Source: Sinonovacula constricta
Lineage: Eukaryota > Mollusca > Bivalvia > Cardiida > Solecurtidae
DNA length: 64,000 nucleotides
Direction: 5' to 3'
NCBI GenBank assembly: GCA_007844125.1
Contig: CM017572.1
Span: 29,017,008-29,081,007 of the forward strand
The first letter of the stretch is position 1. Every line of letters starts with the position of its first letter. Under the pieces are notes generated by a model. The model made no database searches. It worked only from the letters and a program-made list of their open reading frames with translations, and was not told where the DNA came from. A program made the translations under genes and the position numbers. Of the stretch, positions 13,194 through 24,639 are shown piece after piece.

Positions 13194-13772
13194 TTACTTC
13201 CATTCCACCACCAGAAGCTGATCACTCGCACCACCGACATACAAGGAACTCCTGTTCACATCATAACTGAGGCAGAGTGGATACCACGTGATCCAATCTT
13301 CCATGGACAATATCTGACCTACCACGTGACCATCCTCGGTCACCTTGACTACGTTGTGTGAGTTATATCCACTAACAAACACGTGACCGTGATGGTCAGT
13401 GGTCACACCCCAGGCTACAGATAGTCCAAGATCCTGATGGGAGAGACAGAATATCTGCCTCCCGTCCGTGCCGACACATACAAGACCTCTCCCCGCGTCA
13501 GCCACATAGAGTCGGTCGCCGGAACTATTCACGGAGATGTTTGAGATGTTTAAGAACAGTTTCCGGCCGTCGGTGTCCTTGGAGATCTCCCTCAGCTTCC
13601 TGCCACTCCTCACGTCGTGTACATACAAGGTAGCACCCCACCTCTCAGCACAGTACAGCAGTCCGCCATGACAAGCGATCCTGTCGGTCTTATGTCCCAA
13701 CTCGACGGTTCGTGTCCTGGTCAGACTGACAGTGTTGTACACCTGGACTTGGGTAGAAAAATTCAAGGCAAC
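13194..13772 (-). CDS. Gene A coding exon 3: C-terminal NHL-like propeller
   Basis: The acceptor is CTGTATTTCCAG^GTTGCC, in phase 0 after ...GPQELA. The first residues VALNFSTQVQVYNTV continue the blade begun in exon 2. Blades are seen at GGLLYCAERWGATLYVHDV, SVNSSGDRLYVADAGRG, GVTTDHHGHVFVSGYNSHN and NRSSLYVGGASDQLLVVEWK, then stop TAA. This is the most diverged exon between the paralogues (about 66% identical, counted by eye), with a 3-residue length difference near residue 560. Confidence 0.85.
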   Translation of the reverse strand, partial: VALNFSTQVQVYNTVSLTRTRTVELGHKTDRIACHGGLLYCAERWGATLYVHDVRSGRKLREISKDTDGRKLFLNISNISVNSSGDRLYVADAGRGLVCVGTDGRQIFCLSHQDLGLSVAWGVTTDHHGHVFVSGYNSHNVVKVTEDGHVVGQILSMEDWITWYPLCLSYDVNRSSLYVGGASDQLLVVEWK

Positions 13773-16700
13773 CTGGAAATACAGAAATGTAGACCGGAGT
13801 AAAACATTGTAAATGTACAGATTGTGTTGGTGACAAAATACACGTCAGCGTCCAAAGTCGTAAATGATGCAACCTGAAAACAAAGGGAAAGGAAACAGAA
13901 CATTAATAAAGTCTTTGGCCCGTATACAACAACCATTCTTTAGTAACACTTGTTAAAGTCATGGTTTTTATTTCACAATATCTGCAGCGTATATTTAGCT
14001 ATAAGTCTGAAATGTTGCATGGCAATTTAACTGATATTTTGTGTTTAAAATTATAGTTTAACTACATATAAAATTGAGTTTTCTTCGTATAAAATGGTGA
14101 CTTGGGCTCAAGTCGTGAGTTAGGCTAAGCAATGTTTGGTGAATACAGGCCTTTGTGTCGTGGCACAAGTTCGGTAGGTTTGTTTGCGGTGGAGTAAACA
14201 TGGCTGACAGAATATCATCCACACAACAACCTGAAAATATAGACATGTAAAGCAGGTTAACATTAAAATGAAACTGTAAACAATTGCTAGTAAAATGGCA
14301 ATCTTCAGTCGTTAATAGTCGGTCAGCTTGCTAGTGCCTGGTCTAAATATAGAAAGAATACGACACAATAACCACCCGAATATACAAATCTGTACACTTG
14401 TTACACTCGCTGTCCTCCTGGCTCGGTTAAGCTTGAGAACGGGGTAAACTCGCCATTTGTGTCTGAAAATGTGGAAATGTACAAAACATGGTCATTTATC
14501 TGAACACGTCAAACCATTTGCAATAATAATAAGACAATCAACATTTAAATTCGGGTTTAATCTAATTACCTCTTGCTTTTTGAATCAGTAACAAATTAAG
14601 GTTTACAGTAAATGTGCAAAATGCATTGTGTCTAGATCTAACAATCTGCAATAAACAGAGATCTAAAATACAGCCATAGTATACGAACAGTATTTTAACT
14701 AAATATAAACATAAAGCAATTTAAAAATGCACATATTCAATAGTATTATTATAATATTCAAATTTATACTTAACAAGATATATTTATACATATTTTCCAT
14801 AAGAACTCGCACAATCCATCTCACTTTGGCCGATTTCATGAACGCTCAACTTGTTATTTTTTCAAATATTTATGACGTCATATTTTGTGACGTATGAAAT
14901 GTGTTCAACTGTTTGTATACATGTACGCGATAAACCTGTGTGCGGTATATTACTTTATGACCTATGTGTGCAAATATGGTGGATAAATCAAGCTTATTTT
15001 GATTGTTACAGTGTGCTCAGGTGAGTTAAAACCATTTTGTTGTTTTCTTAAAAGATAATAAACTCGAATACTGGTCGGTACAGTTTGCATACGTGTCATG
15101 AGTTGTCCTATTTTGTGTTGAATATACCACAATGATGACTATAAATCTCCACAACATTTGTTAGTCACAGTTCCGGTACCTTAAATAGTTTTGGTACCAT
15201 TACAATAAATAGGTAAATAAGAAAAGGTCCTATCAAAATTGTAAGATATTTAAATCTAATCTACCTCAAGTCATGCAATTCCGCGTATATGTATGCAAAC
15301 AGTGATTCAAATTAATACTTATGTGACGTAATTTCGGAAAATTCTGTCTATGTATATCCCCCTATCGTTACTATTTATCTCTCTTTCACACTTAAAGGTT
15401 TACTGCAAAGTTTGAAATGTATTTTCTCTATATCTGGTGCTTTGTGATACCCTCAAAGAATTACCGAATAATTTATTTTCCCAATCTAAGTAGATCTAGG
15501 CAAGGTTAAAGATTTTGTTACATGATTATAATCTTTCTCCTCCAGCACATTCTTTCTTTTAAGAGTGCACGCGGCCATGTGATTTATCTGTGGTGTAAAT
15601 GGGTCACTTCGAATTATTGTCAGGTCGAATGATTTAATCTTTACCTGTCTTCCAACTGACCTGCTGTGTATCGCTTATATTCTTTGCTAATTCAACTACG
15701 GCACCTATGTGCTATATGACAACGAGTCACAATCATACATTGAAATCTTCAAAATTATTTCTGTCAGTAAGGCGAAGAAAATGATTTTTGCAAAGAAGAT
15801 TGTCTAAATATTCTTATAAAGCATATATGAAAGATAGCCATGCCCCTGGCGGCCATGTATTTTGACGGATCAAAGTTCTTTTGACTACCTTAATACAAGC
15901 ACACGCAAGGATCGTGTGTACCAAAAACGAACGCTCTTGCTCATTTAGTTCCCTGATAAGACGATTTTGAAATAGTTACTATATAACCATTTGTTGAAAA
16001 TTGCCTCTCCCCTGCGGCCATGTTTTTAGGGTTCAAAATTCTTTAAACAGTCTTGATAAAAGGCCACCTATGGCTAAAGTATAGATTCTGACAAGAAGAT
16101 TTTCAAAATGTTACTATAATATATAGCATGACAATTTTGTTAATTATATTTAATAGCCATATATGGAAAATGGCCACGCGGTGGCGGTCGTGTTTCTTGA
16201 CAGATCGAAATTCTTTTAGCAATATTGATAAAGAAGCCAAGAAACATGTATACTATCAAGGCTCTAGCTCTAGTTGTTTCTGACAAGGATATTTGCCAAA
16301 TATACCCCTGGCGGTCACGTTTTTTGATGAATCAAAATTCTTTGAACATTCTTTTTATTCAAATAGATCGGTTATCTTTTCATTGCTTGCATTTAAGAAA
16401 CCCCTAAAAAGTACAAAGTTAGAGCTTCGTAAAGCCGGTTTTAAGCATCAGGCGGTCTCTTTTGACGGTAACAGGGTGGTAACTGCTCCTTTTTGTTAAA
16501 TGACTCGTAACAGATTTGTTCTTACTTTTACATTTGGCTTGCATGTACGGAATTTGCAATCCTGAAGTCATGTAATGTACAAGTAAATAATTGACAACAT
16601 TCAGACGCTAGGTGGCGGTACCACATAAATATAGACATAACTAAGCTAAACATAGAACGGAATATCATAAGTTAAAAATAGAACGGAATCATAAATGATT

Positions 16701-19700
16701 CTTCAAAAGAGATACAATAGAACACAGCTAACGTTATTTGGTGTCAAATTGAACGCGTTATCTTTTGCCAAAAGTAGTTATTAATGTATATATTAAAATT
16801 CTGCAAGTAATTTTACAATATAAGTCTTTGTTTTATTAAAACTTCATTTAAATGCAATTTAATATACGTATCGGACGTTTCCAGAACATACGATCTCAGT
16901 CGCATTCAGATTTGTTTCCAATGAATTGGAATTGAACTACATCAACAGGATTACGTGATGTAGTGAGTATGCTTTCCCCAGAGTCAGGTGCCCATGTGGC
17001 TCAGTTGCTAGAGCACCTACCTCGAGAGCAGGAGGACTTGGGTTCGATCCCCGCCCTCAGTGATGGGATTTTTCCAGCTTATTTAGTGGCGTCAGAACGG
17101 GTTCTACTAACTAAAATTGTATACCACAAAAATAATACATGTGTTTGATTCAGTCGGTGAGAAACTCACAACTTAAACGCGGACCAGTTCAAGCAGTACA
17201 TTCTATTTATAGATGGACATGCCTGTGTTATAAGCGCCACGTTGCGTCCATATGTTGAACTGGTGTTATGCAATGTACATTTTACATTAAGATTTGCGCC
17301 TCTAGATTAGTAACTTGTAAATTAGATTCTAGAAATGTACAAGAGGACCATGATGACCCTTAATCGCTCACCTGATGACACAGGCTTTTAGTAGGCTCAA
17401 ATCTGGCAACAATTAATTAAGAGCTATTTACTTTTGAAATCTTTGATGAAGATTGGACCATTAGTGTGGCCCCTGGGTTGATAACATTTTCTAGAATTTT
17501 ACCAAGTAACCTGCTGAATCCACATGACTCACTTCAAAACATATGTAAGATTTTATTCTGGCAAACATTCTGACCAAGTTTAGTGAAGATTGGGCTATAA
17601 ATGTGGTCTCTAGTGTGTTAACAAGCCTTTTTCTAATATTTGACCTAGTGACCTACTTTTTGATCCACGTGACCCAATAACGAACTCATCCAAGATTTCA
17701 TGTATACAAAAATTCTGACCAAGTTTGATGAAGATTGGGCTATAAATGTTGTCTCTAGTGTGTCCACAAGCTTTTTCTAATATTTGACCTAGTGACCTAC
17801 TTTTTGACCCCACGTGAATCAATAACGAACTCATCAAAGACTTCATGTATACAAACATTCTGACCAAGTTTAATGAAGATTGAGCTATAAATGTGGTCTC
17901 TAGAGTGTCCCCAAGCTTTCTCTAAGATTTAACCTAGTGACCTACTTTTTGACCCCACGTTACCCAGTTGCGAACTCATCCAAGATTTTATGCAGACAAA
18001 CATTCTGACCAAGTTTGGTGAAGATTGGGGAATAAATGCTGTCTCTAGTGTGTTCACAAACTTTTTCTAAAATTTGACCTAGTGTTCTATTTTTTGACCC
18101 CGCGTGACCCAATAACGAACTCATCCAAGATTTCATGTAGACAAACGTTCTGACCAAGTTTAATGAAGATTGAGCTATAAATGTGGTCTCTAGTGTGTTC
18201 ACTAGCCTTTTTCTAATATTTGACCTAGTGACCTACTTTTTGACCCCACGTGACCCAATAACGAACTCATCAAAGACTTCATGTATACAAACATTCTGAC
18301 CAAGTTTAATGAAGATTGAGCTATAAATGTGGTCTCTAGAGTGTCCCCAAGCTTTCTCTAAGATTTAACCTAGTGACCTACTTTTTGACCCCACGTTACA
18401 CAGTTGCGAACTCATCCAAGATTTTATGCAGACAAACATTCTGACCAAGTTTGGTGAAGATTGGGGAATAAATGCTGTCTCTAGTGTGTTCACAAACTTT
18501 TTCTAAAATTTGACCTAGTGACCTATTTTTTGACCCCGCGTGACCCAATAACGAACTCATCCAAGATTTCATGTAGACAAACGTTCTGACCAAGTTTAAT
18601 GAAGATTGAGCTACAAATGTGGTCTCTAGTGTGTTCACAAGCCTTTTTCTAAGATTTGACCTAGGGAACTACTTTTTGACCCCACGTGACCCAGTTGCGA
18701 ACTCTTCCAAGATTTTATGCAGACAAACATTCTGACCAAGTTTGGTGAAGATTGGGCTATAAATGTGGTCTCTAGTGTGTTCACAAGCCTTTTTCTAAGA
18801 TTTGATCTAGTGACCTACATTTTTACCCCACATGACCCATTTGAAGTGACAAATCCGTGTATTAAAAGATAACTGTGTCGTGTCTTTTCAAAATTTGGTA
18901 TATGTTTCAATACACATAGGACTTTCATATATTCTTACTGAAACCTACCCACCTAACAAGGAACATGTATATCTACATCAAGATTCTAGCTAATTTTCCC
19001 ACAAGATCTTCGCAAAGTTTTATATAGCTATACATGGAAATTGGACACGCGCCTGGCAGTCATTTTTTTAACGGAACAAAATTCTAAAAACAATTGTTTG
19101 TTGACCCTACCCGCTGAAGCTTGTGATAAAAGTTTAAATGAGGTTTGCCGAAGAGTTTCAGAGAAGATGTCGTTTAAAGAATGTTGACGGACACGTGACA
19201 TATTACATGGGAGGCCGAACACTATAGACTATTGGTTTGGGATGGGGATTGTTGGGGGGATCACAACAGCTCACCCTTAGCATAAGTTCAGGTGAGCTAA
19301 AATCACATGACATCGCATATCCTTTCTCAGTTTGACTCATCCTCTAATAATCAGTAAACAATTTCGTTTGTAAACAACATTTCCTAATGCCCCATGTGTC
19401 TTTTTTTAGCTATGCAATCACTTTTTTTAATGTCCTATTTTATTTTCGTCTTACTTTATTTGAAATGCATCTGTAACTGATGGCTTATCACTGTAAGAAA
19501 CATGACCAATTTGATGAACATGGCACTTTTCTATGTATTTGCTATTAGACTTATGAGGTAAGAAGGACTAACATAATCCATTTAAAGTTTTGCGTTTGAC
19601 ACTATTCTATCAATTCCTATAGGTTGCCTCTAATGGGCCTACAGGACCTAGTAATATAATCGGTAGAGTGTCGACTTCAAGGAGGCCCCGGTTCGATCCA

Positions 19701-22700
19701 GGCCTGCGACATACCAAAGTCGTTAAAATGGTTGGGGTATAGCTCCCTTGATACATTTGTAACTCAAATATAAGAGTAGTTTCACAACTGATTGATCCGG
19801 TGTCAGGACAATGTGATATTATGCCAAGCTTGCTATACACAGTGAAGGCAGCACTACAACTGCTTTATAGGGACACCATCTCCAAAAAAGTAAAACACTC
19901 TTGGTGGGATGGAAAGCCCAGTAAAAAAATGGGTCTCTTAACGGAAATGGTATGAATTAACGACGGAAAAATTAGTCATTAAAATACATGTACCCAAATA
20001 CAGTTACCTTTTTATAAATTACTGTAAACATTTGAAATTGTTCATGGAGTTTCATGTCAGAACTGCAAATGAAAAATGCTAATTGTATTATAATCCTTCA
20101 GTGACGTTCTGCTATGCATCAATTATCATGAGTGTAATGGTGTGGTGGTGTGGTTGTCGGGTCAGCCCTTGTATTCAGCGCATTTATCGTCTCTGGCTGC
20201 TTAGCCTCTCAGCAGATAGGTGCGAGTCCCATTTGGGGTGAAGAACTTAATGTGGGAAGTTCTTTCAGCTGACCTGAGGTTTGCCAGTGGTTCCACCAAA
20301 ATAGCTGAAAGTTGCTTTAGTGATCATAACTGGTCTCTGTGATGTATTTTAAAAACAAAACAACTAAATTATAATAGCAAATGAGGATTTGTATTACTCA
20401 TGTAAACTATACATGAAATTTGAAGAACATTACTTATAATTTATGGATAAAATGTGGTAATAACTTAATCAATCTACACTGTTTGGAACAAATAAGAGTT
20501 ATAATAATAACTTTGAAATATTAGAACTAACATTAAAACATGTTTCTTCAATATTACTTCGATCTATACATTTATTAAAAGCACAAACCTTTAGATTTCC
20601 TGGATGATTACCAAATTTCCATGATGTAAGTCACAAATCCGACTTAGACATTATGAGTTGTCATAAACACTGATATTGTTGAAACATATATTATCTTAAA
20701 CTAAAGAAGAAGAAAATTTAAAGCACTATGTCAATGATAGTTTTGAAAATTGTTTTGGTTAAGTTTAAAATTATTTATTTACAGTCAATTTGGAAAGTGT
20801 TTTTTTCAAAATGCCCCCTTTCTGGGAAGAACCAGGTAATAAGTACACGCAGAAAAGTCTTGCTGGATGACCATCATCGTCTAATCCGTCATGGGCTTGC
20901 AACTCGGGACACTCTGATCCAAAGTCCAATGTCTTAACCCCTAAACCATGGATGTCCACTTAATATAAATTTGACCAGGCTCGTTTACAAAAATCATGCG
21001 CATGCAACTTTTCAGACTTAAATTTATTTTAATTCTTTTACTGTCGGAATATCTGAAGTGTCAATATAATACATGATAGTATACATCCCAACTAAAACAC
21101 AAACGAGACAAGAAAAGTATACTTACTGCTAATTCTTGTGGACCAATACAGCATACAGTTGCTGGCTGTCCATCTGTATCACAGAACTTGGTCACCTCGC
21201 TACTTGAAGGGTCTACACGCTTCAGTCTGCTGTTTGTGCAATCAGCTACCACCAGACTCCCATCACTGAGTTGACAGCAACCCCTGTTAGAACACATGTT
21301 CTTATCCTCTGGTATCCTGACGTTGATTTGTTTCTTTTCTGGTTTTCCCACTTGTCTATCTCTCGGTTTCTTCACAGGTCTCCATACTTGAACGTCTCCT
21401 GGTCTTTTTACTACTGCCTTTACTGGTATGTCTACTTTACCTCCAAGTGCACCCTGTGAGCTGATATCAAGTACCTTTGTGCTGACTTCCTTAACAAGGG
21501 AAGAGAAATGGTTGAGGGAGTCAAATATCTTCATGTCAGTCATACATTTGAATTGATGTCCCTTTATTAGACTGTCTGACTCGTTACAAAGGGCATCAAC
21601 TTTTTGGGCAATTGTCTGACCCTTCTTTTTAAGGACAAACATATTGGCTTTCCACTCTTTTGACCTTGCTATTTTATCTATACATTGGTTTATGTCATCT
21701 TTAGTTAGATCAGACGCCTGTCGATGATGTTTGGTGACTGCAAGAAGCTCTTCTTGTTTACTTTTTATATCCTTCTTACCCTTCACTCTTAGCTCCTCAA
21801 TTCTTGACAACAATTTCTTCGCATAGTCTTCCAGATCTTTAAGAAAACCATCACCACTCTGCTGAATATTAATCATGTGCTTATCTAAAGCTTCAATAGC
21901 TTTGTTAATATTGTCCAGAGCCGATTTTAATTGAGCAGGGACAGCTTGTAACTCAGGATCAGCATTGAGTTCATCAAAGGACTCTCTGATATTTTTGGGT
22001 TCCTGACATTTCCTGAAAAGAATTGGAAAAAAAGCTGACATTGAACTACATCACATTGACTCCAATGTGGTCATTTCAATAAGGTGGAGGAAGACCCAGA
22101 CACATGTCTGAACAGAACACCCTTTACATCACTAGCTAGCTGGAAGAGCCCACATGATTGACCTTGGATATTATTTAAACCCCTGCGGTGATTGGAAAAT
22201 ATTTAAAAGAAGTAATGACTCCGCGACTGTACATTTCAAATACGGGCCTCCCGCACATAAACACTTCAAATAACGATATTTTTTAATTAAAAATTAGCAT
22301 ACTTTTGCCATTCCTTTCTCTTCTAAAAATTGTCTTCACATTATTGACTTTTCATGTCAATCGATGCACAAACAGTTTTTCAAATGACCAGATTTGTCTC
22401 TTTACTTGAAACAGATTTTCTGCAATACTTCAACAAAAATATAAGGCGAAGCACAACTTAGTGCAGATAATTGACCTGTAAAAAATAATCATGAGGGCCT
22501 TTATTTCTGCTTAGGGCATCAATCCTCAGCCGAGCTCCACCATATATTATACTTCATATTACATGGTTTTTTCTTGTGTTTGATTTTTGTTTTATTTTTT
22601 GTAAATAAGAAGATTGCAACAGAAACATTACTGGTTCTATTTTCAGAATCTTCACCAAACATTGACTAAAAAAAAGATGCTCAGGATTTTAACAACATTT

Positions 22701-24586
22701 TCCTTGGCAGTTTTGTTGAATTATGATGTTCATATTTACCTGTTTACATAACATGCTTGTTTTACTTGGCCATTTTCTGTAATTTGCCGGGTAAATTCGG
22801 TCAAATATTTTATGAGGCCATATCAGCCTATAGTCCCGGCTATTTTCATCTACAGTGTCACAAGGATCCATACGCGGGATGATAACAGTAACAATAAGTA
22901 TATTTTTGCATGGAATGTGAATTTCTATATATAAATTATTTGCAATATAAACTGTAAACAGTGGATGAGTTACAAGGTTTTGATACAACATGTAAAATAA
23001 CTTCTGATCTAACCAAATCAACATCTTCCCAAATCTATGTGCATTAGACAAGTGTTATATACAATTCAATTAATATCCGAATGCATTTCTAATCGCTGCT
23101 ATTTTTTTTCTTTTAGAGCCAAGTATAGTTAACGAACAGTGTTTTCTGCTATTGTGTGATAACAACAAAATCTCAAGGATGACACGATCTGTCCAGGGTG
23201 ATGACATCATAATATAGTTACTTTTGTTTGTCATCAGTACATGGGGAATTAAAGCATTGCATAAACGACCCTTCCTCAGATGGGTTGAAGCCCCGCCCTC
23301 CTAAACAGTGGACCCTCGCTGTAACTAGGTTAGACTAACGATGGCCAAATGGCATTGTTTACATTAAAATCTATGCAAAATATATGAATTTTGCAATTGT
23401 TTTTAGACTTCTTCAACTTGCCCATTCGGATTTACTAATTTATATTTACTTATATATGATATTAAAGCAACATTTAAATAATCAGGCTCTAGCTTTTGTA
23501 CTTTCTAACAAGAAGATTTTCTAAGCTTTCCGATAAAGCCATATACATTTATTACAAGAGCACCGCTAAGTGCAGCAAAATACGCCAGTCATTTTAAAAA
23601 TTTGAAACAAAACTGCTGTGCACTCTTTTGCAATGTGCCATGCAGGATGACACTCTGGGTAATTGCAAGAAAACTGAAATTAAAGTAGAATAACATAAAA
23701 CAAGAAGAAACGTCGCTACGCAACGAAACCAGGTTTTCATTTTTTTATTTATAGAAATCGGGGTACTCCTGTAAAGAAAATATCTGGTTGATAACTGTAG
23801 AAACGGACACTTAAAAAAAACAAATGTCTATTTTTAGTAACAGATGACATTAAAAACAAAATATTTGTAGGTAAGTGGGGATGGGTTAATGTGGAAAAGA
23901 AAGACATAAAAATGTCTGTCGGTTTGAGTTTAGGAATGAAAGGAATACAAATGTACTTTTTTATTGGGATAGGGGTTACTTCCATCCACCCTGACACACT
24001 GAGAAAAAGACAACTTTGACAACAAGACGGCCATGATGGCTCTTAATCGCAATAAACCGACATACTGCAACAGCATTAATGTATGGGCAGATTTATTGGG
24101 AGGTGGGGGTCAAGGGTAAGTAAGTGGAGTATTATTGTCACATATGTGTACAGTGCTACAGATAAGACAAGTATGTATTATGTCTAAAATGCATTGAAAT
24201 TAACAGGTAAATATGACATTGCTTTATGTATTAGAAATGGGCAAACAAAGAAAATCACCTTTAAAGTAGATAACTGACCTGTGATCCAAGAGGCGACATT
24301 TCCTACAAAGCAGTTCCTTGTGTTGGTGACAGTACAGCTTTATTAACTCGTCAGCATGTTTATCACATTTCTCAGTTAGCACATCTTTGCCATCTCCAAG
24401 TCCTTGCACTACGTTGTGATTTTCGTTAAATTTATTATGAGTTCCTAAGCAAGATGTACACAAATGTTTATTGCAGTCATTGCAGTAATAATGTGCAATC
24501 TCATCTTTGTTCTCCATTGCACAAATGGAACATTTGGCATCTTTATATTCATCTGACCACTTCTCTGTATCCATTGCGGTCGCCAT
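13194..24586 (-). CDS. TRIM-like B-box/coiled-coil/NHL-like protein, gene A (3 coding exons, 590 aa)
   Basis: The spliced model joins 24586-24279, 22012-21127 and 13772-13194 (308+886+579 nt, stop TAA at 13196-13194). The junctions keep frame (phase 2, then phase 0) and have GT donors and AG acceptors. Order: B-box 1 (C19, C22, C35, C38, C43, C46, H50, H57), B-box 2 (C74, H77, C86, H89, C94, C97, H102, C105), a Lys/Glu-rich coiled coil (about 115-260), a basic Pro/Lys/Arg linker (about 300-335) and an NHL-like propeller with repeated GSLVVAD, GDRLYVAD and GHVFVSG blades to the end. There is no RING, so it probably lacks its own E3 ligase activity. The MATAM start is chosen because the Met six codons upstream is absent from gene B. 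Known family: TRIM proteins with NHL-type C-termini, expanded in bivalves; partner and ligand unknown. Most likely cytoplasmic, with no signal peptide or membrane segment. A 5' non-coding exon is likely. Confidence 0.85.
13773..13873 (-). other. Alternative exon-3 acceptor segment, gene A
   Basis: A second strong acceptor (TTTGTTTTCAG^GTTGC) lies exactly 101 nt upstream of the exon-3 acceptor. The segment reads VASFTTLDADVYFVTNTI in the incoming phase, like a propeller strand, but use would shift frame and stop shortly after. The same 101-nt arrangement is present in gene B. It could be an alternative exon start or a relic of exon duplication. Confidence 0.4.
14265..15779. other. Gene A intron 2 sequence absent from gene B
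   Basis: Homology with gene B stops near 14265 and resumes at about 16366, so gene A gained, or gene B lost, about 2.1 kb. No open frame of note. GCTCAGGTGAGTTAAAAC at 15011 resembles the terminal motif of the element at 17338-19302. Confidence 0.45.
15780..16365 (+). repeat. Tandem dispersed-repeat modules (~165 bp)
   Basis: Four degenerate copies of a module with CCCTGGCGGCCATG.TTTT and GATCAAAATTCTTT lie near 15838, 16003, 16170 and 16302. Related single modules occur at 19020-19090 and 47590-47700. Part of the extra sequence in intron 2 of gene A. Confidence 0.5.
16366..16980. repeat. Intron-2 block shared by genes A and B
   Basis: Matches 44160-44990 (for example AAGCATCAGGCGGTCTC, TATACGTATCGGACGTTTCC). 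Non-coding. Confidence 0.55.
16985..17062 (+). ncRNA. tRNA-like sequence (pseudo-tRNA or SINE head), copy A
   Basis: It has an A box (TGGCTCAGTTGCTAGAGCA), B box (GGTTCGATCCC) and a T run soon after. The acceptor ends do not pair as in a working tRNA, so it is more likely a tRNA-derived relic. The duplicate is at 44996-45070. Confidence 0.4.
17338..19302 (+). mobile_element. Non-autonomous element with inverted ends and an internal 145-bp array
   Basis: It starts ACAAGAGGACCATGATGACC and ends TTCAGGTGAGCTAAAA. GCTCACCTGA near the left end (17368) is the exact inverse of TCAGGTGAGC near the right end. The interior holds the 145-bp array. A related head fragment lies at 24022-24052 and an inverted right-end copy at 58590-58925. 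Unit B lacks it in intron 2. No coding capacity; superfamily not assigned. Confidence 0.6.
17607..18835 (+). repeat. ~145-bp tandem repeat, about 8.5 copies
   Basis: The unit contains GTCTCTAGTGTGTTCACAAG, TTGACCTAGTGACCTACTTT, GACCCCACGTGACCCA and ATTCTGACCAAGTTT. Starts recur about every 145 bp. Two ~436-bp blocks (17870-18305 and 18306-18740) are nearly identical, showing a higher-order repeat. Minus-strand open frames here (about 80 codons) are by-products. Confidence 0.75.
19647..19930 (+). mobile_element. tRNA-derived SINE, family 1, copy 2
   Basis: Diverged plus-strand copy with AATCGGTAGAGTGTCGAC, B box CGGTTCGATCC, GCGACATACCAAAGTCGTT and the tail GGTGGGATGGAAAGCCCAG. Older than the other copies judging by substitutions. 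Absent from gene B intron 2. Confidence 0.7.
20140..20335 (+). mobile_element. tRNA-derived SINE, family 2, copy 4
   Basis: Has CTGCTTAGCCTCTCAGCAG, B-box-like GGTGCGAGTCCC, TCTTTCAGCTGACCTGAGG and ends ATAGCTGAAAGTTGCTTTAG. Diverged copy inside gene A intron 2. Confidence 0.6.
20390..21126. repeat. Intron-2 block next to exon 2, shared with gene B (45340-45837)
   Basis: Shared non-coding sequence such as CCTGGATGATTACCAAATTT and CTAAACCATGGATG. Gene B lacks about 150 bp of it. Confidence 0.5.
21127..22012 (-). CDS. Gene A coding exon 2: coiled coil, basic linker, first propeller blade
   Basis: The acceptor is TTCTTTTCAG^GAAATG and the donor GCA^GTAAGTAT. It encodes about residues 103-398. 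The coiled coil has heptad-like runs such as LKSALDNINKAIEALDKH and KDLEDYAKKLLSRIEELR. A basic stretch (KRPGDVQVWRPVKKPRDRQ) precedes the NHL-like blade GCCQLSDGSLVVADCTNSRLKR. The exon is exactly as long (886 nt) as in gene B, and I count about 81% identical residues. Confidence 0.85.
22020..24021. other. Gene A intron 1
   Basis: 22030-22560 matches gene B intron 1 at 46740-47150. The middle (22560-23470) has no match in the window, and 23470-23700 carries dispersed-repeat fragments (CACTCTGGGTAATTGCAAG, inverse of 3340-3460). No gene seen. Confidence 0.45.
24279..24586 (-). CDS. Gene A coding exon 1: two B-box zinc fingers
   Basis: It encodes residues 1-103. The start ATG is 24586-24584. 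The donor reads CACAG^GTCAGT, the exon ending at 24279. B-box 2 is cut by the intron: its last ligand, Cys of HRKC, comes from exon 2. An acceptor-like TTGTTCTTGCAG lies just upstream (exon edge about 24636), so about 50 nt of 5' UTR probably sit in this exon and the transcript begins in an upstream non-coding exon. Both features are shared with gene B. Confidence 0.85.
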
Positions 24587-24639
24587 ATTTCTTATCTGGC
24601 ACAAGATTTCTTAAGGTATGTGCTCTGAAGTCTGTGCTG

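Noticed and set aside
17610..18638. Three minus-strand open frames of 80-85 codons with similar peptides
   Set aside because: They are the 145-bp tandem repeat read through. The similarity is that of the repeat, and no gene structure supports them.
22689..23051. 120-codon minus-strand open frame in gene A intron 1
   Set aside because: No domain, no counterpart in gene B, and composition like surrounding AT-rich intron sequence.
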